Shown here: one piece after another, positions 12,021-25,289 of the stretch
Position numbering within the stretch: the stretch's first letter is position 1
Layout of the letters: each line of letters begins with the position of its first letter
Assembly (NCBI GenBank): GCA_031213475.1
Contig: JARUPZ010000003.1
Location: forward strand, 7,060,740-7,124,739
Direction: 5' to 3'
Source of the DNA: Nereocystis luetkeana
Taxonomy: Eukaryota > Sar > Phaeophyceae > Laminariales > Laminariaceae
DNA: 64,000 nucleotides
The notes under the pieces: generated by a model
Database searches by the model: none
What the model saw: only the letters and a program-made list of their open reading frames with translations
What the model was told of the DNA's origin: nothing
Position numbers and translations under genes: made by a program

Positions 12021-13369
12021 CGTGCCTGACAGAATTATTTTTTTTTGAATGATTTTCAGTAAAAAATGCTAGCGACGTAACCCGCAGTAGCCACCAGGAA
12101 GACTACTGGGTATACAGTCTTCGGTGTCTGTTTTACCGGGACGGCGTATGAAGATACCTGCACAAAAGCTACACTGAACTCTGCACAAACTCCCCCAAGC
12201 CTCTCACTCTCGCATGGCCATGAAACAATACTCGACGCGTTTTCGTAGTGTCATGTTGATGTTATTCCAGATCAGATGGGGATATATAATATCTGTTTTT
12301 GGTCGTCCTATATTATTGCTGCAAGGGCACTACTCACGCTGTGTGATGTCACTCTCCTCTACACGCATGTCTATACCGTAATCTATACCAGAGAGTATTG
12401 TTTATCGCCGTGTTTTGAAGGACCACCGTGCTCAGTCAGCACTACGTGAAACGTCTTCTTACTGGCGCATGCGTACCCAAAGAATGCATGCCTCTGTACT
12501 GATTGCACATACATGCAGACATCCGTTGTAACTAACTGCTGTTTTAAATGGCTCGGCTTTGGAAAACCGCGAGTTGTACTTAATATGTAGGGAGGTTCAA
12601 GACTGTGGAAGACGGCGGTGGATCGTTCGGTCGAAAGGTTAACAACGTAAACGCTAGTCGGATTAACCCTTCCATTCAACGGCTAACCGCCTGCTACTCG
12701 GTCTTGGCAGGCTGCTTCGAGGTTTATGTACTCGTACCGTCATGTGGACTGGTCGGTGAGGCAAAAGGTACTGGTTTCGTGCTACGTATATATATGTTGG
12801 AGCGAAGATATATTTCAAAATATTGAATGCATGACACGTACGTAGAAATCTTTGATTTGGAAAGCACACACGTCAGCAGGAGAGGCAGGGTAAATGATTT
12901 ACGCTTTGCTGGGGGTTCTTCTCCGAAGCTAAGCTGAATGAGGCTCTGCCCTTGGGACGCCCGTACCTTCATCAAAACATCGACGAAAATTGAATGAAGC
13001 CACAGTAATGTATGTCCTGCTGTGAGTGAACAGCAAACGGTCTTGGAACCTATCCATCGTGCTCTTTGGGTTGTTGCTCGGTTGCACAGCCTCGTCAGTC
13101 CGAAACGGTCTTGCCCGAACGTCCAGCCTCTACTATCGCACCAGTCGAAGGCCGAGAGCTACCACGGAACACAAAAATGATGCAGCTGCACAGCAACCTC
13201 GTCTAACAAAGCGATGCTCGCGGGGCGGGAGCCGGTTTCGTGTTCAAGCACGGTACTAATCGTAGCTCAACACGATGGGAGACAAAAGTGCAGTGTTTCT
13301 CATTGCGATTTCTCGCGGTATCGAGGTATGCGCGTGACAAAATTAGTTTGGGCAATAGTTGATCCCTTC
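12021..13369. other. Gene-free stretch
   Basis: No gene, RNA or clear element is visible here. The part near 12640-12850 may be a very diverged relative of sequence at 2640-2900 and 21590-21800, judged from shared short blocks such as CGCCTGCTACTCGGTC-like strings. Only short open frames without known motifs occur. Confidence 0.4.
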
Positions 13370-13460
13370 AGAATGGCAGTCCCGTTTTGGGCGCAAACCA
13401 CTCAAACTCCAAGTAGTATGTCCCCAACTGTCTCCTAACACGGGACCGCAGTCCCAAATG
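13370..13460. mobile_element. MITE-like element, family C, decayed copy
   Basis: About 90 bp with ends related to GGACTGCAGTCCCGTTTTGG in inverted orientation (GGCAGTCCCGTTTTGG at the left, ACGGGACCGCAGTCCCA at the right). The interior differs from the two copies in introns of the large gene (60050-60147 and 61475-61551). It is non-coding and is probably a very short non-autonomous DNA transposon. Confidence 0.55.
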
Positions 13461-13674
13461 GGTTCACGTGCAGTACGTTGAGGGTACCACCCACCACACA
13501 AACAAGAACACTACCCCGTTGAGGAATGTGTGCAATTAGGCGCGGGGATGAGATACATTGCCGGTGATCTCGCTCATCTGAATCGCACCGTCACTTCCTG
13601 AAGGATGACACCTCAGTAATTGCCAACGCAAACCAACATACCCATTCTTGAAGCGGAGACATCGAAGGCTTACT

Positions 13675-13788
13675 ATTATGAGGGACCATATTAAATAGGA
13701 CCTACGATACACACAGAAACCTATATACCAGGTATACTAAACTATTTATAACAACAACATTAGGTCCTACTTGCTATGGTCCCCCGTA
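13675..13788. mobile_element. MITE-like element, family A, copy 1
   Basis: An element of 114 bp has ends of the form TTACGGGGGACC / GGTCCCCCGTAA. Next to these ends sit the conserved inner blocks AATAGGACCTA and TAGGTCCTA. Related copies are at 15681, 39297, 42096 and 58947. It is non-coding and AT-rich inside, and looks like a very small non-autonomous DNA transposon. Confidence 0.8.
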
Positions 13789-14173
13789 AAAGTTGTGTGT
13801 GTGTGACGTGGACCCCCATGACGGGCAACCTCGACTGCAGTCAATGCTTTGTCCGACAACAATTGTCCGCCAATGGTTCATCAGCCAATGCCCTAGAAAC
13901 CGACGAAACAAGGGAAAGACAACGTTGCACGGGCGGAATCAAGTGGCTCCCGCACAGGAACCTCAGAGGAGCCGTACCGTTTCGAACGTGTGAACGCACA
14001 CGTACGTGCGGTATCATCTCCGTTCATGATGGAAATGTACAATTTTGATCCGCATTGATTGGCTTCGTGATGTGTGTATTTCCTTTTCTCTTTTATGGTG
14101 TGTTCATCGCACCAGGTGATCGATAATATGTTCCAGGGCAGGGTCGAGAGCTCTCACAGCTTTCGGTTTCTGA

Positions 14174-14425
14174 GGCGCTCTGCGATATTAATAGTAGTTC
14201 ACCCGATTTTTTCTGACGCTCCTCTCTCAAGGAGCTCTATTGTTCAACCGAAAACTGAATTCAGCAAAATTCGGAGCGTATTCAGATGAACGATGCCATG
14301 GCCCGAGTATACAAAAACGTCATTTTTCGAAACAAAATGGGCGTTCCGACGATTTGGGGCTAAGGAACCCCGTCATTGGTAAATATTTTAGAAGAAATTT
14401 GTGGCCTCTATCTATCGTAGAACGC
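14174..14425. mobile_element. MITE-like element, family B, copy 2 (diverged)
   Basis: About 250 bp align along their whole length with 5769-6013: a GGCGCTCTGCGAT end, a GACGCTCCTC..AAGGAGCTC block, CCATGGCCCGAGT in the middle, GATTTGGGGC near the right side and a TATCGTAGAACGCG end. It is more diverged than the pair of copies in the inverted arms and is therefore an independent, older insertion. Confidence 0.75.
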
Positions 14426-15680
14426 GTGTTCTACAAGTAAGTACGTAATATACGCGTGGTACGCAGCAGGTTTTAAATAGTTCGTGAGGTGTCCTGTGGA
14501 AACGCCGACGAAAGACGAAAATAATTAACTTCGGTAGTACCTTAACAATGCAGCTTCGTGTGTGCTCCGTATACGAGAACTCGTCAAAGGGATAATCTGC
14601 TGAAATAGTCTACAGAGGTCAACAGATTATGTCGGGTGCGTGATCAGACGGAATCACCTGAAAAATGGATGGCAACGCTGATTGAGACGTAGCTACTGCT
14701 CTATCCAGTTATTATGTGGTACAACTTGCCTCAAAAAAGCGCCCCTGCTGAACTGTGGAGCTAGGACGTAACCTGTCGTGCATACCTACGTAGGTAAGAG
14801 ATTTGCCACCCTTTTTGGCAAGTTGTGTAGGTTCGTGACCCGATTCCAGTCAGCACTACTGCAGTGCACCTGGAAAACGACCTACAATAGGATGCACCAG
14901 TACCTTCCAGCGGTGGATCTACGTACAACTTTACGGGTTTTATTTATTGACTACCGGTACAAGTGTCGGGAGGAACACCGTGGTCCGCAGTTTTTCCATT
15001 GTACACCGCCTTTCATAAATAACGCCGCCTTCCTGGCCCCTTGCTGGCACATCTAGGGTCCGGTCAGCCGTGAACGTGATCGATAGGGTTAAAGGCTGGT
15101 TTGGGTCTACGCTTGTGCATTTATCACACCCTCGGAAGTGTTCCCACCCCTGGCACTAGTGTAGAATCCGTTGCCCAACACCTCTGGAAGATATATAGTG
15201 TCTTCGTTGTCGTGGGGACTCTAGCAACACGTGCATATTACTCCAACTACCTTCGAGTAGGAGATGTTTGAATACAATACGCATTCGGGCCTTTCGCTGG
15301 CCAAGTATCATTGCGGCCAAGGAAAGAGTCAGCATCTATCCGAGATCGTGGGAAAACGCAGCGCCGAAGATGTCAAGTACCCAGCCTGCGTAGGTTATGC
15401 CCGACGGGTATAGCTCGAAGGCGTAATGCGCTGTCGCTTGTATCAAGCATCCCGTAAGTGTGAACATGTCCTGGCGACCCAGTATAGCACGTAGTCAGAT
15501 GTTTTCGTCGGTTGTGTTCGTGTGCTCGTATACGGGCAAAGGAGAACCTATCCATGCCCAGAAAACCCCTGGCAAGATTGGCGACGACTGGGGCGTATAC
15601 AATTATGAAACGGCTCGTACCAGTCTGTTCGAACGAACATTTGTTTCAGTTATCCCGGGGTATTCGTCGTGCATTTACTA

Positions 15681-15785
15681 TTTTGGGGGACCGTAGTAAA
15701 TAGGACCTAAGGTAAACACAAAAAACGTTCTATTTACGGTTTCATCTACAAGGTATGGCCCTCTATACTGTGGTACCCCGTGTTA
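15681..15785. mobile_element. MITE-like element, family A, copy 2 (decayed)
   Basis: About 105 bp retain the left end (TTTTGGGGGACCGTAG), the AATAGGACCTA block and a worn right end (GTACCCCGTGTTA). It lies just upstream of the promoter of unit B. Its termini match each other less well than in the other copies. Confidence 0.65.
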
Positions 15786-15799
15786 CGGATGTTTTATAC

Positions 15800-15998
15800 A
15801 ACCTGAAGAAATTTCTTGGAGGCAGAGAATGCTCCACTTCTGCACCCCTTAAGCTGGCTTCGTAAGGCAACTTGCCATCGCTGTCTTCTGTTTTGGTTTC
15901 GTCTGCACACCAATCCTCCCACTCATCTTCTCTCCCCACATCCCACAACAATACAGAACAAGTAAACGTCGGTGCACCGTACTCCAGGCCTTTCAAAG
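15800..15998 (+). promoter_or_regulatory. Conserved upstream region of unit B
   Basis: It is homologous to 4799-5021. The GGCTTCGTAAGGCAACTTGC block lies at about 15855-15874, 144 bp before the ATG. The TATAT-like string seen in unit A is not kept here. Confidence 0.55.
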
Positions 15999-16056
15999 AT
16001 GCGCTGTTTCGCCCTTCTGGCCGCTATTTACGCTTCCGCTCTGGGCACCTCGTATG
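15999..16056 (+). CDS. Unit B, exon 1: signal peptide
   Basis: The exon encodes MRCFALLAAIYASALGTSY plus one base, followed by a GTAAGAGG donor, and is fully conserved with the exon at 5022. The partner exon at 17989-18421 is out of step by two bases, so this exon may feed a non-functional message. The intron between them (16057-17988) shows only diverged unit sequence, including an isolated family B end near 16764. Confidence 0.55.
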
Positions 16057-17988
16057 GTAAGAGGATAAACCGCATGCAACTACTCTGGTGCAAGTTGTGA
16101 GGAGCAAGCTTGCCTCGCAGCTGGTTATTACAGTGAATGGGGGTCGATTCACCTCGCTTTGTCATGATACGCTACTACAGTACGGACCAGCGCCGCTCGG
16201 CATTGCTCCGATGGTACCAATGTCGTTGTGGTCGGTATCCTTAATAACATGCCACTTAACCGTAAACGCATGCAGGTTGTCGTTAACATATTCCATGTTT
16301 TTTGCCGTTTAGTCTGCCTGAAGATACGGGATACTACGCTTAGCATGAAGGCCATACCGATGTTGCCCGTTGTTGGCACTCACCACGCGTGTCAGTTTCA
16401 TCTTGTTGATATTGTAACATAGACGGGGGCATGTTACCTCCTGAAGGTTTGGCTCGGAATCAATCTAAGAGTCATCATTGCCAGCAGCATTGTCGTAGTA
16501 TGGACGTCTATGGTATGCCGTGAACCTTTCCAAAGTTAGCGTTTACCCGGCAGAATGTCCAGAAGTGAAAAGGGAGGTTTTTCTCAGATCACATGATAGG
16601 CTGGGCACCTCCAGGTCATTTGGTTTCTCAACGGCTCGGAGCCGCTTGAGAAAGTGGCTAACGTTCGGGCTATGCATGGTGTTCAGACTCACAATTTGCG
16701 CCGCCGTGAAATGGTATGTTGCTCTTCGCTCCCACACTCTGTCTAAGTCCAATTTCGAGAGCGTTACAGGCGATCTACGATAGAGGTATCAAAGTTGGGT
16801 AATAAAAAGTATGAGCCACGGCATCTTTACCGGGCACCAGTTGAAGGAGGTGCCGCATATCGAAATTGTTGAAAGTGCGCGCCCCACACATCCCAAGGTT
16901 CAGCCGTATTTATGTGTTTGTCTCCGTGGAGTTTCTACATCATACGGTGGGGGGAAAGAGGGTCTTACGAACAAATTGGGTGAAGTTCTGCCGTAGAACG
17001 CCTCGGCAGAGATCGAATCGCCCGAGTGGGCTGAATGACGGAATGAGAATACGGGTATTCCCTCTACCGTAGTTCCAGTTCTTCGGGTGCGTCACGGCAT
17101 ACACAGTACTTAAGTAGATCGTCGTTTTGGTGGCCCTCTCTAGGTATGCCAGAGTCGGTCTAGCGTATCCCTCCCTACCATAAAAAACGTAGAAACGGAG
17201 AGGAACAAGTCAGCGGTCCGACATTTATGCAAGGGATCAGAAACAGGGCGTGAAAAAACAAATGAGAAATATAGTCGTTGCAATACCACCTGGAAACACG
17301 TGAGTAGTACGGTCAACATCAGCTCGACCTCCAACGACATTCTACATCCCAACCTATCTGGATGTGTCCGTGCCAGCACGTGATTCAACACCATTCCCTT
17401 CATACGTTTTAGTGAACCAGATAGACCACGCAACTCGATCCCCACACCCAGCACCGGCAAGTAGCTGATTTCCTCAATTATAATACAATATCAATCGGAT
17501 ATTGTAGGTCAATAGGAAGCCCCCCTCCGGTTTGTTTTGGACGTGTCTAGTACTTCGTGGTCGGGCTTTGGCCCTGGTAGACGTTGAGTGTGCCGGCAAG
17601 GGGTGTATCTTGACCGGATGGTTGAATATGTTTGAAGCAGCATGGAAAGCAAAGCATCCAGGCGGGGGGCGGGCAATGCCGACAAGACTAAAGTTCTTGG
17701 GCTGGCGGTACTACTATGACGAGGGAACAGAGAAAATGCGTTTCGTTTGTGGTTCTACTCCAGTACATAGCCTGTACAACGCCCATCTAGAAAGAGCACT
17801 ACTCTACGGCTGTTCGCTGCCCACGGTAGGTGAACCATCACGCCAGATTTATCAATACCTCTAGATACGAACAACATCATCCGTACCCGAGAGAACGCCA
17901 TTCAGATAATCGGACTCCACATATTGGTGCCTAATCCATTCCCGATGTCCACCTTGATGGTTCTTGTCGGACGCCTCGCCAGGTTCAG

Positions 17989-18421
17989 ATCTAGTAGACG
18001 CACGCGCGAGAGGACAACCGTGAGCGTGGCTGCTTCTGGGTACGACGAGAGGACCTCCTACCCTGGCTGTACCCCGGACGGCTGCATCCCTGATAACACT
18101 CGGGATGAAAGTCGCTCGAGCAACTCTCGCTGGTCGTGCAAGGGGGACATCCTCGATGATGATGACGAGGGGTGCTGGATCGAGTACTACTTTGATGAAC
18201 CGCAGGACATCGTCGAGGTGCGTATCTCCTTCTATAAGGGCACCGAGAACAGCAGGACGCTCAACGTGTACGACAACGGTGGCTACCACAGCCAAGTCGA
18301 GTCCAGCGGCTCGACGCACGGATACCAGACCTTCTACCTGAATACCGATGAAACAGCCGAGCTGAAGCTTGAACTCGACGACTGGAGTTCCAACCGTGGC
18401 ATGTGGATCAGCATTACGGAG
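17989..18421 (+). pseudogene. Unit B, exon 2: F5/8 type C domain with a shift at its start
   Basis: The F5/8 domain itself is open and well conserved (NSRWSCKGDIL, GCWIEYYFDEPQDIVEV, YQTFYLNTDE, MWISITE, then a GTAAGT donor). Compared with units A and D the first 25 bp hold a net two extra bases. From the TTCAG acceptor the frame set by exon 1 runs into a stop after about 11 codons. I saw no nearby alternative acceptor that restores the phase. It is therefore probably a recent pseudogene, unless an unseen exon supplies another phase. The strong conservation of the rest suggests that the break is young. Confidence 0.65.
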
Positions 18422-18799
18422 GTAAGTGAACAAGCGTGAAATTATAGGTTTTGTCCATCGCAAATATATAGGCGAGAATAATGGAGGATGTTGATATAAG
18501 GAATGCCTTTTCCTAATCCAAGATGAGTCTGGTGTCTCGGTAGCTTTACATAACATAACAACCGTAGCCGACTGGGCCTGGTCGAGTCGACTGGCACATC
18601 TTGCTATGAGCATTGCAGATAATACCCCGGATTTCGTGATGTTAGGAATGCACCGTGCGTGATATATGTCGTTGAGTTCCGTGGACGCGCTTCCCCGATA
18701 TACCGCGGCTTAGAAGTCAATTACTGTGTAGAACCCAAGAACGCCTATGTACGTATGGCGAATAGTGGTGGGGCGTTGAGCAACTCAATAGGCTACTCA

Positions 18800-20500
18800 A
18801 TAGGCTGTGGTTAACTGGTTTCCAGTAGAAATGGTCAGTCTTCGAGTAGGCCACTCCTGCGGCCCGAGAGGGTGTGCACGTGTGCTCACGTTCAGATGAC
18901 AGAAGCAAGGTGTAGACGAGGCAAACGTTTGGGGAGTTTTCTGCTCGAAATACGACATGTAATTGTTTGTTTGCGAGCGTTCGGGAGGTGTCATATGTTG
19001 TGCCTCAAGGCGGTCGTGTTGTGTTATGATGCTTGACTGAGTCACAGGTCGAGTTATTGATGCAAATCTGGACTCGTATTCAATAAGGGCATAAGCATAA
19101 ACAGTACCTGGCACACCTTGATCACGCCCAAGTGGAACCACTACACAGGGAAACCATTGTGCTGCGGAAATTACCGTTTCCTCTTCTCCACGGCGGTGTA
19201 TTGTACACCAGGGTGTGTGGATCAAACGTTACAAGCGTTTCAATACGATATCATCATCGCCACGACTGGTCACAGTTCAGATATTCGCGTTCTATGACCA
19301 TCCGCTCTCACGACGATGTGCCCCTGGTGCCGACGGTCTTATGCCGACTGTTGAATTTGAACATCGATAGAATATTGTGCCCCCTATCCCGGTGACACCA
19401 ATTCACGTTGTGTCGCCGATTCAATAATTCCCTACATCTCCCCTGGTGCGCCTTTTGCTCTACCCACAACGTCCAGGTTATGATCATGGTGAAGTAAATC
19501 CTCCTTCCAACCGGGCCAGGCGTCGAGAAGAACCTGCTCCTGAACCCCCCTCCCAGAATCATTCATTTGCTGAGGTCTTGATGAAATCCGCAAACGTTTT
19601 GGGCATTCGGGGTAGAAATCCCTTCTCCATATGACGACCTGGCTGTGCGCGAGCGGGGTGTTCGACGTTCTACTCACACCGTCGATATTTCCGCCTACCT
19701 ATGGAGTGCACACACAACAAGTACGGAGTAGGTCCCAGCATGTAAATATTCGTTGCACACAAGTTGGATCACCTCGGTTCGACATGACGGAGTTGTACAA
19801 TGGTTGGTCCAGCAGATATCTCTGTGGAGTAGGCGGCCCCTCCTGCTGGTCGTACCGTCTAAAACCGTCACGACACGCCGTTGATCCGCCAGTGGTTGTT
19901 GGTTCGGTTTTGGGGCAGGTATGGAGTGTTGGTGATTGAGGTTTTGTTGAAGACCCCGGATACGTTGGTCGCCCATTGCTTGTGGTTGGAGAACCTGTGT
20001 AGGTGATACGCGTGCGTACTGGGACACAATCGAGGTGCACCGTCGGGTGTTGGCTGTATGGTTTGGGCTATGTGGTACGTGTGCGCTAGACCTACCGTAC
20101 CAGCCTTGATCGTAGGATGTGTCGCACACACTAGAGCCGCCGGCACGAAGACGTCAGGTTCCGACGTACGCTTGGGGATTTTTGTACGGGTATCGGTGTT
20201 CTGCCTCGAGCTCCATCATACCGTCGGGGTGAGCTCGAGGGCTTCACACCGATGGGTTGATTATTTTCTTCGTGTTGACATCGTTGGCAGGCCTTCGTTG
20301 TAGTGGCAAGGTAGACGCGACTCAGATTACCTCGGATATATTGTTTGGGCAGTCTTTGTCGGAAGCCGAGCCAGCGCGCTGACGATCTGTAGCCATGCAT
20401 AAACATAAGCTTGGATACCTACCATAGTAGAACCTCGAGTCGCTGCGTGTGGGAGGCATGTGCATGTGTATCGCACCCAAGCTGGTGTCGCCATAGCGGT
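18800..20500 (+). repeat. R2 repeat, copy in unit B
   Basis: Partner of 10150-12020 in the same orientation, at the same place relative to the F5/8 exon. The left edge is marked by a GGTTAACTGGTTTCC stretch near 18810 that also appears near 25295 (GGTTGACTGGTTTGCC). It is non-coding; edges are approximate. Confidence 0.6.
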
Positions 20501-22413
20501 GGAGTTGCCAAGGATAACTAGAGTCTCCACTTCCTTCACAGAAAGGGGATGGTGCTGGAAGTGCATCCGGAGAAATATTACGGCTTTTGATGCTCGTTTG
20601 CCTGTGGTTTCAACTACACCGGCTAGCCCAACATAACTTGTGTAAGTATCTATATATGGTTACATGGTTACATGGTTTACTTGACAGCGACTCAAGCCGT
20701 AGGCCCCCACAGGGCCATTCGTATGCCGTTTGCCGTATGCCTCGAATGGCTCATCGGCAAGGTGTCGTCTCATAAACACTCATTACCTACGTCGAACGAG
20801 GTGAAACTCTCCAGAACGCTTTAACTCTCACGTTGACATATACACGTATTCCGTATGTCTTTGTATCGTCTATGAGGCGTTCTCGAAGGTACGAAGCAAT
20901 CCGCTACTATTCGTTATCGTGGTGCTATGCCACAACTTACGGCACATGGTGCCGTTGCACTCTACGCAAAGGTTCACGCCGTGAGGCATCCAAGGAAATG
21001 ACGTCAATCGTAGTCTTTCTAAGGCGAACCCGGTTCTGGTTCGTCGGGAACACCAGTTGGCGTACACCGTTCCGGCGTGACATCTCCGTACTGTAACGTC
21101 ATCCTGGTGTTACGCCACGTATTCTCGAGGCCACGACAGTTTGAATAGGTTGGTGCTCGTACGATGGCAACCTTATCATCAACATGACTCGCGTTGCTTC
21201 CCTTCGATTGCCGGATTGGTTAGGTTGGGTCGTATCTGGAAGCCGTCGATACCTTCAACTCATGCTATGCTGAGCATCGTTCAATCTTGCCTTGTTACAT
21301 ATTTCTGCATCACTGCGCCTTCATGTGTTCTACGCACACTACCGTTTCGGCAAAAAGCAATTAGTAGCCCGTTTTTACAACAACGGGCACACCCCTCGTA
21401 CACAAACCAATATATGTGTCGTGTTTGGTCCAAGCGGCGAGTAGAACGCACAGTCCGTATACGATGCCCATCGTAGCAAGGGGGTTTGAACCACCGCACG
21501 TTCGATGTGTTCTGAATCAAGTTGTCTAGAATACAGAGGGTGCGTCGGTGGATCGAGCGATACCCACCCAACACGAAGGTCTGTCCGGTTCCCGCTTTCT
21601 GGGAACCACGTATCGCCCGCTACTCGTTCTCCGCAGAGAGCTTTCGATGTCTTGTAGAGGGTTGAGAGCAGGGTGCAGTCGCGTCGGTGATACGGTTTTA
21701 AGCGGAAGACACTTTTTGCTTTTATCAGACGTAGGAGGGACGATGTTGTCGACAGATACGGTGCACAACACGTTGAAGTATACGAACGAAATCAGACACC
21801 GAGCGGGGGAGGAAGATGGAAAGACGCGTGCGTTTGTAGGGGCAATTCCGAGGATGTCTGAGACCACTCGCTTCTTGAGTTACTATCCTCATGAAAGCAT
21901 CGAACGAACAACCAAGCTAGACCTATCCAAGACCTACTGCAGGTGTAGAGCGAAGGTCATGGATATCGTAAATACAACTCAAATAAACTTCGGGAAGCTC
22001 CTCCGTTACAGAGCCACTTTTTGGTTTTTAGAAAACGTGCTGCCTCACTCCTATTGCGCGGCGAACGCCGATAGTTGACACCGAGCTAAGGCTCGAAAAG
22101 CTCTAGCAAACAGCCTCGTGTAACAACTCACCGTGCTGTCAAGGCGGGGGGTGGCTTGGTATGAACACACGGAAACTGTCAAAACGAGGGCAAGTACCAT
22201 TGCCATGTTTGTCTTATTTGGCGACCTGGTGATATCGAGATATACGCCGTACTGTAGTATCACACTGAGACTATTGGTGGGAGGAGCGTCGTTCAAACGT
22301 TAAAGGGATCTAGTTTAGATGGTCAACGCCAACCAAGTTGACAGCAAGATTGAGAACGGTTATGTGTACCTCAAGGCACTGACTGCAAACGAGGTCGGCG
22401 GTCGTATGGGTCC
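20501..22413. other. Gene-free stretch
   Basis: No recognisable gene. Positions 21590-21800 resemble 2670-2880 in the direct repeat in short blocks (GTATCGCCCGCTACTCG, then CACATCG/CACAACG and TTGAA at matching distances). This supports the idea that the 4.1-kb repeat is a better preserved relative of the same array unit. The frame at 21548-22078 (176 codons) has no known motif. Confidence 0.4.
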
Positions 22414-22855
22414 GAATTGTCAACATCAGTATTTGCTAATACGGGTCGACATATCGGTTCTGGAAGCCTGGGACACAAATGCATACGTGTTGGACGTGTG
22501 TTTGACTTGGATCCCAATGAGGATCCACCATCGTCGTAAGCTGGTCTTGCTGAACAAACTGGTGCTTACGTTGACGGGATTATTCGTCATAGCGCTGCTG
22601 CCCCGGACCTTTTCACCGCCTTAAGCAAATTCGTGAATTGTCAACATCAGTATTTGCTAATACGGGTCGACATATCGGTTCTGGAAGCCTGGGACACAAA
22701 TGCATACGTGTTGGACGTGTGTTTGACTTGGATCCCAATAAGGATCCACCATCGTCGTAAGCTGGTCTTGCTGAACAAACTGTTGCTCAGGTTGACGGGA
22801 TTATTCGTCATAGCGCTGCTGCCCCGGACCTTTTCACCGCCTTAAGCAAATTCGT
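22414..22855. repeat. Tandem pair of a 221-bp unit
   Basis: Two adjacent units (about 22414-22634 and 22635-22855) differ at only a few positions. Each is open for about 70 codons, encoding NCQHQYLLIRVD and ending in a hydrophobic stretch LTGLFVIALLP. Both frames stop at the same place. The pair is too alike for this to prove coding, and I recognise no family. It ends just upstream of the promoter of unit C. Confidence 0.85.
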
Positions 22856-22864
22856 GAATGTGAC

Positions 22865-23039
22865 GAAGGCTTCGGTAATTCGGTCCTTAAGCTGGCTTTG
22901 TAACGCACCTTCCTGACAAGAGATTGTGTTCGGCTTCTATTGCCCACCGGTACCACTCCTCTTGTCTCCGGAAAATTTGCCATCACTTCGAAAGGGGCAA
23001 CTCCTAACTTAGATACAGCGTACTCCAACCGCTTCTAAA
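22865..23039 (+). promoter_or_regulatory. Conserved upstream region of unit C
   Basis: It is homologous to 4799-5021 and 15800-15998. The AAGCTGGCTTTGTAACGC block lies at about 22889-22906, roughly 148 bp before the position of the lost ATG. Confidence 0.5.
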
Positions 23040-24900
23040 ATTCGCTATTTCGCTCTCCTGGCCACCATCTACGCTTCTACTCTGGGAACCTCGCATGGTG
23101 AGAAATACCTATACACGGGATTATTCAACTAGAAGCTGTGGGATACACATTCTCGCAGGTGATAGATTCGATGTAGTTCACTTCTTCTTGTCATGATACT
23201 GATGGCACTAATGATGCAGCTGTTGGCACTCATATTCAAGCGTGTTACGACGGCTCGGATGTGCACATACTTCATCCTCCACACCCGGATTCACGTCTAG
23301 ACCTTTAATTGTGTGAGCTACGCGTTCTTCCAAAGTATGGAATTATGCCATTTTCGTGGTACCATACCGATGTCACCCATTATTTCAGCTTCAGCTCGCC
23401 AAGTGCGTGCTTGAAGATTCTCGACCTAAGCGGACACTACCCTCCTGAATGTTCTGCACGGCATCAATCACACCAAACATTAAAAATAGTTTTTCGGACC
23501 GTTGTGCCAGACCTTCTTCCCGAAAAAATCTTCAACCAGGAGAGTATTTGACAAGTTCAAAGAGAGCCTTTGGGCGGTGACGGTTGGTGCTGTAGTGAGA
23601 TACAGCAGGAGGTATTCCTATTGGCTCTCGCTGGATATGTGGCTTCGTTTATTTGTGCCCCCTATCAGTTCGAAGTAATTATGAGGATGACAGGTCGGTC
23701 ATTCGGTACCTACGACGACGCGCAAAACCGGGTGTGACCCAAACCGGCAACCGCACCATCGGAATCCCATCGGGAACATATCAACAGTGCAGCAAACCAA
23801 AAACTACACCTTCCTCCGATTGCGAGCATAGAGCCGCCTTGGCGAAAAAAACAAATCGTGAGCACATTTTCATGCCGAACCTCGCGTACCGGTATGCATT
23901 ACCGCGATTCGTCACGTGCATACGTACGATGTCATACACCTGGTTGAACGTGTTAGCTCGGCGAAGCCTCCTACACCCCGGTGCCCGAACAAATATTCCA
24001 CGGGAAATAACCTATGTTGCTAAAGGTCGTGCAACTGAAGGTGGGGTTTTTAGGCGATCGGCCTCCGTCCCCCCGAGCTTCACTGCATGTGTCGAATACC
24101 CCGGGGTTTAGTTTTGTCGTTCGAAGAGACTAAATACCCGTCGAATGCGTGTGTTCACATTTTCCGATGTATAGCTGTGGAGGGTCATGGATAGAAAGCC
24201 ATCTCCAAGACCTGCGGGAGATCCTGACTATACCATCATCATTTCGCTGACGGTGCTATATAGCGGTCTAATGCCGTATGCAGTATTGTCTGCGGGGTAT
24301 TATCTTTGATTGTAGGAACGCGTTCGAAGTGATGCCCACTCGACGGTTCACTCGCAAGAAATGCCACACCGCACGGTTTCAGAACCCGAGGGAACGCTAT
24401 GCAGATTTGTTGAATCACACAGCACGGGCCCAACTTACCTTTTCGCCCTGCATCGTGATTTGGTGTCACACGCCGTGCCGGCACTAGCCCTCGTTGACGC
24501 GAGCCACAGGACAACCGTGGAAGTTGATGCCTCGCCGTACGAAGACAGGGCGACTCCACATGGGTGCTCCCCCACCATTCCCGAAAACAGTCTAGACAAA
24601 AATGACGCGACTCACTGGTTGTGCACTGTGGACCTCCTCGAAAATAAAGACGAGGGATGCTGGATCGAGTACAACTTTGACGAGAACCGTGTCGCGATGG
24701 GCATCAAGTTCTACAGAGTGGCTGATAATGTCTTCAAGATCAAGCTGTAAGTGAACGGTTTCTACGACCAAACATTCACGTCCAGCGGTAACACGAGCGA
24801 ACACCAGACCATCTACCTAAACACTGATGAAACGGCAACACTGAGGCTTCACCTCCACGACAGGGTGTCCATATTCAACACCTGCATGGGCACTAGGGAT
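23040..24900 (+). pseudogene. Unit C: F5/8-domain gene, broken
   Basis: Exon 1 (23040-23097) encodes the usual signal peptide core RYFALLATIYASTLGTSH and keeps a GTGAGA donor, but the start codon is ATT. Exon 2 (24488-24900) follows a GCACTAG acceptor and encodes ALVDASHRTTVEV, then a diverged domain with GCWIEYNFDEN. It has TAA where units A, B and D have TAC (KLNVY), and it has lost 18 bp in total. With no start codon and an internal stop it is a pseudogene, more decayed than unit B. The end of exon 2 (GAT before GTGGGT) is placed by alignment. Confidence 0.75.
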
Positions 24901-25289
24901 GTGGGTCAAACTGTTGATGTTTCGTAGTTAGAGTAAGGATGCAACAAATTCTGGCAGTGTAGGAAAACCCTGACCACGTAGAGCAACTTAGGGCCTCTAA
25001 CAAGGCCATGAAGTTTCGCGTGTCTCAGCCGCGATCTGCCGACTGAATGAGTAGTAGCCGCCCCGTGCCGCTCGAGTACACCAACGAATATTGCCGGACA
25101 TGTTGTACACAGCATCGCGGACTCAACGAAGCTGAGGCTGCCGGGATGCGCGGCTTCTCGACTAGTTAGTGGGCTTAAAGGGTAGACGGGATCGCCTGTG
25201 CACCTCGCTTCAAGACAGTACCCCCGTGTAAAGACCTCGGGCATGCGTATGAGGATTCGTGCGGAGCTAGGTTACTCAAAAACGAAAAA

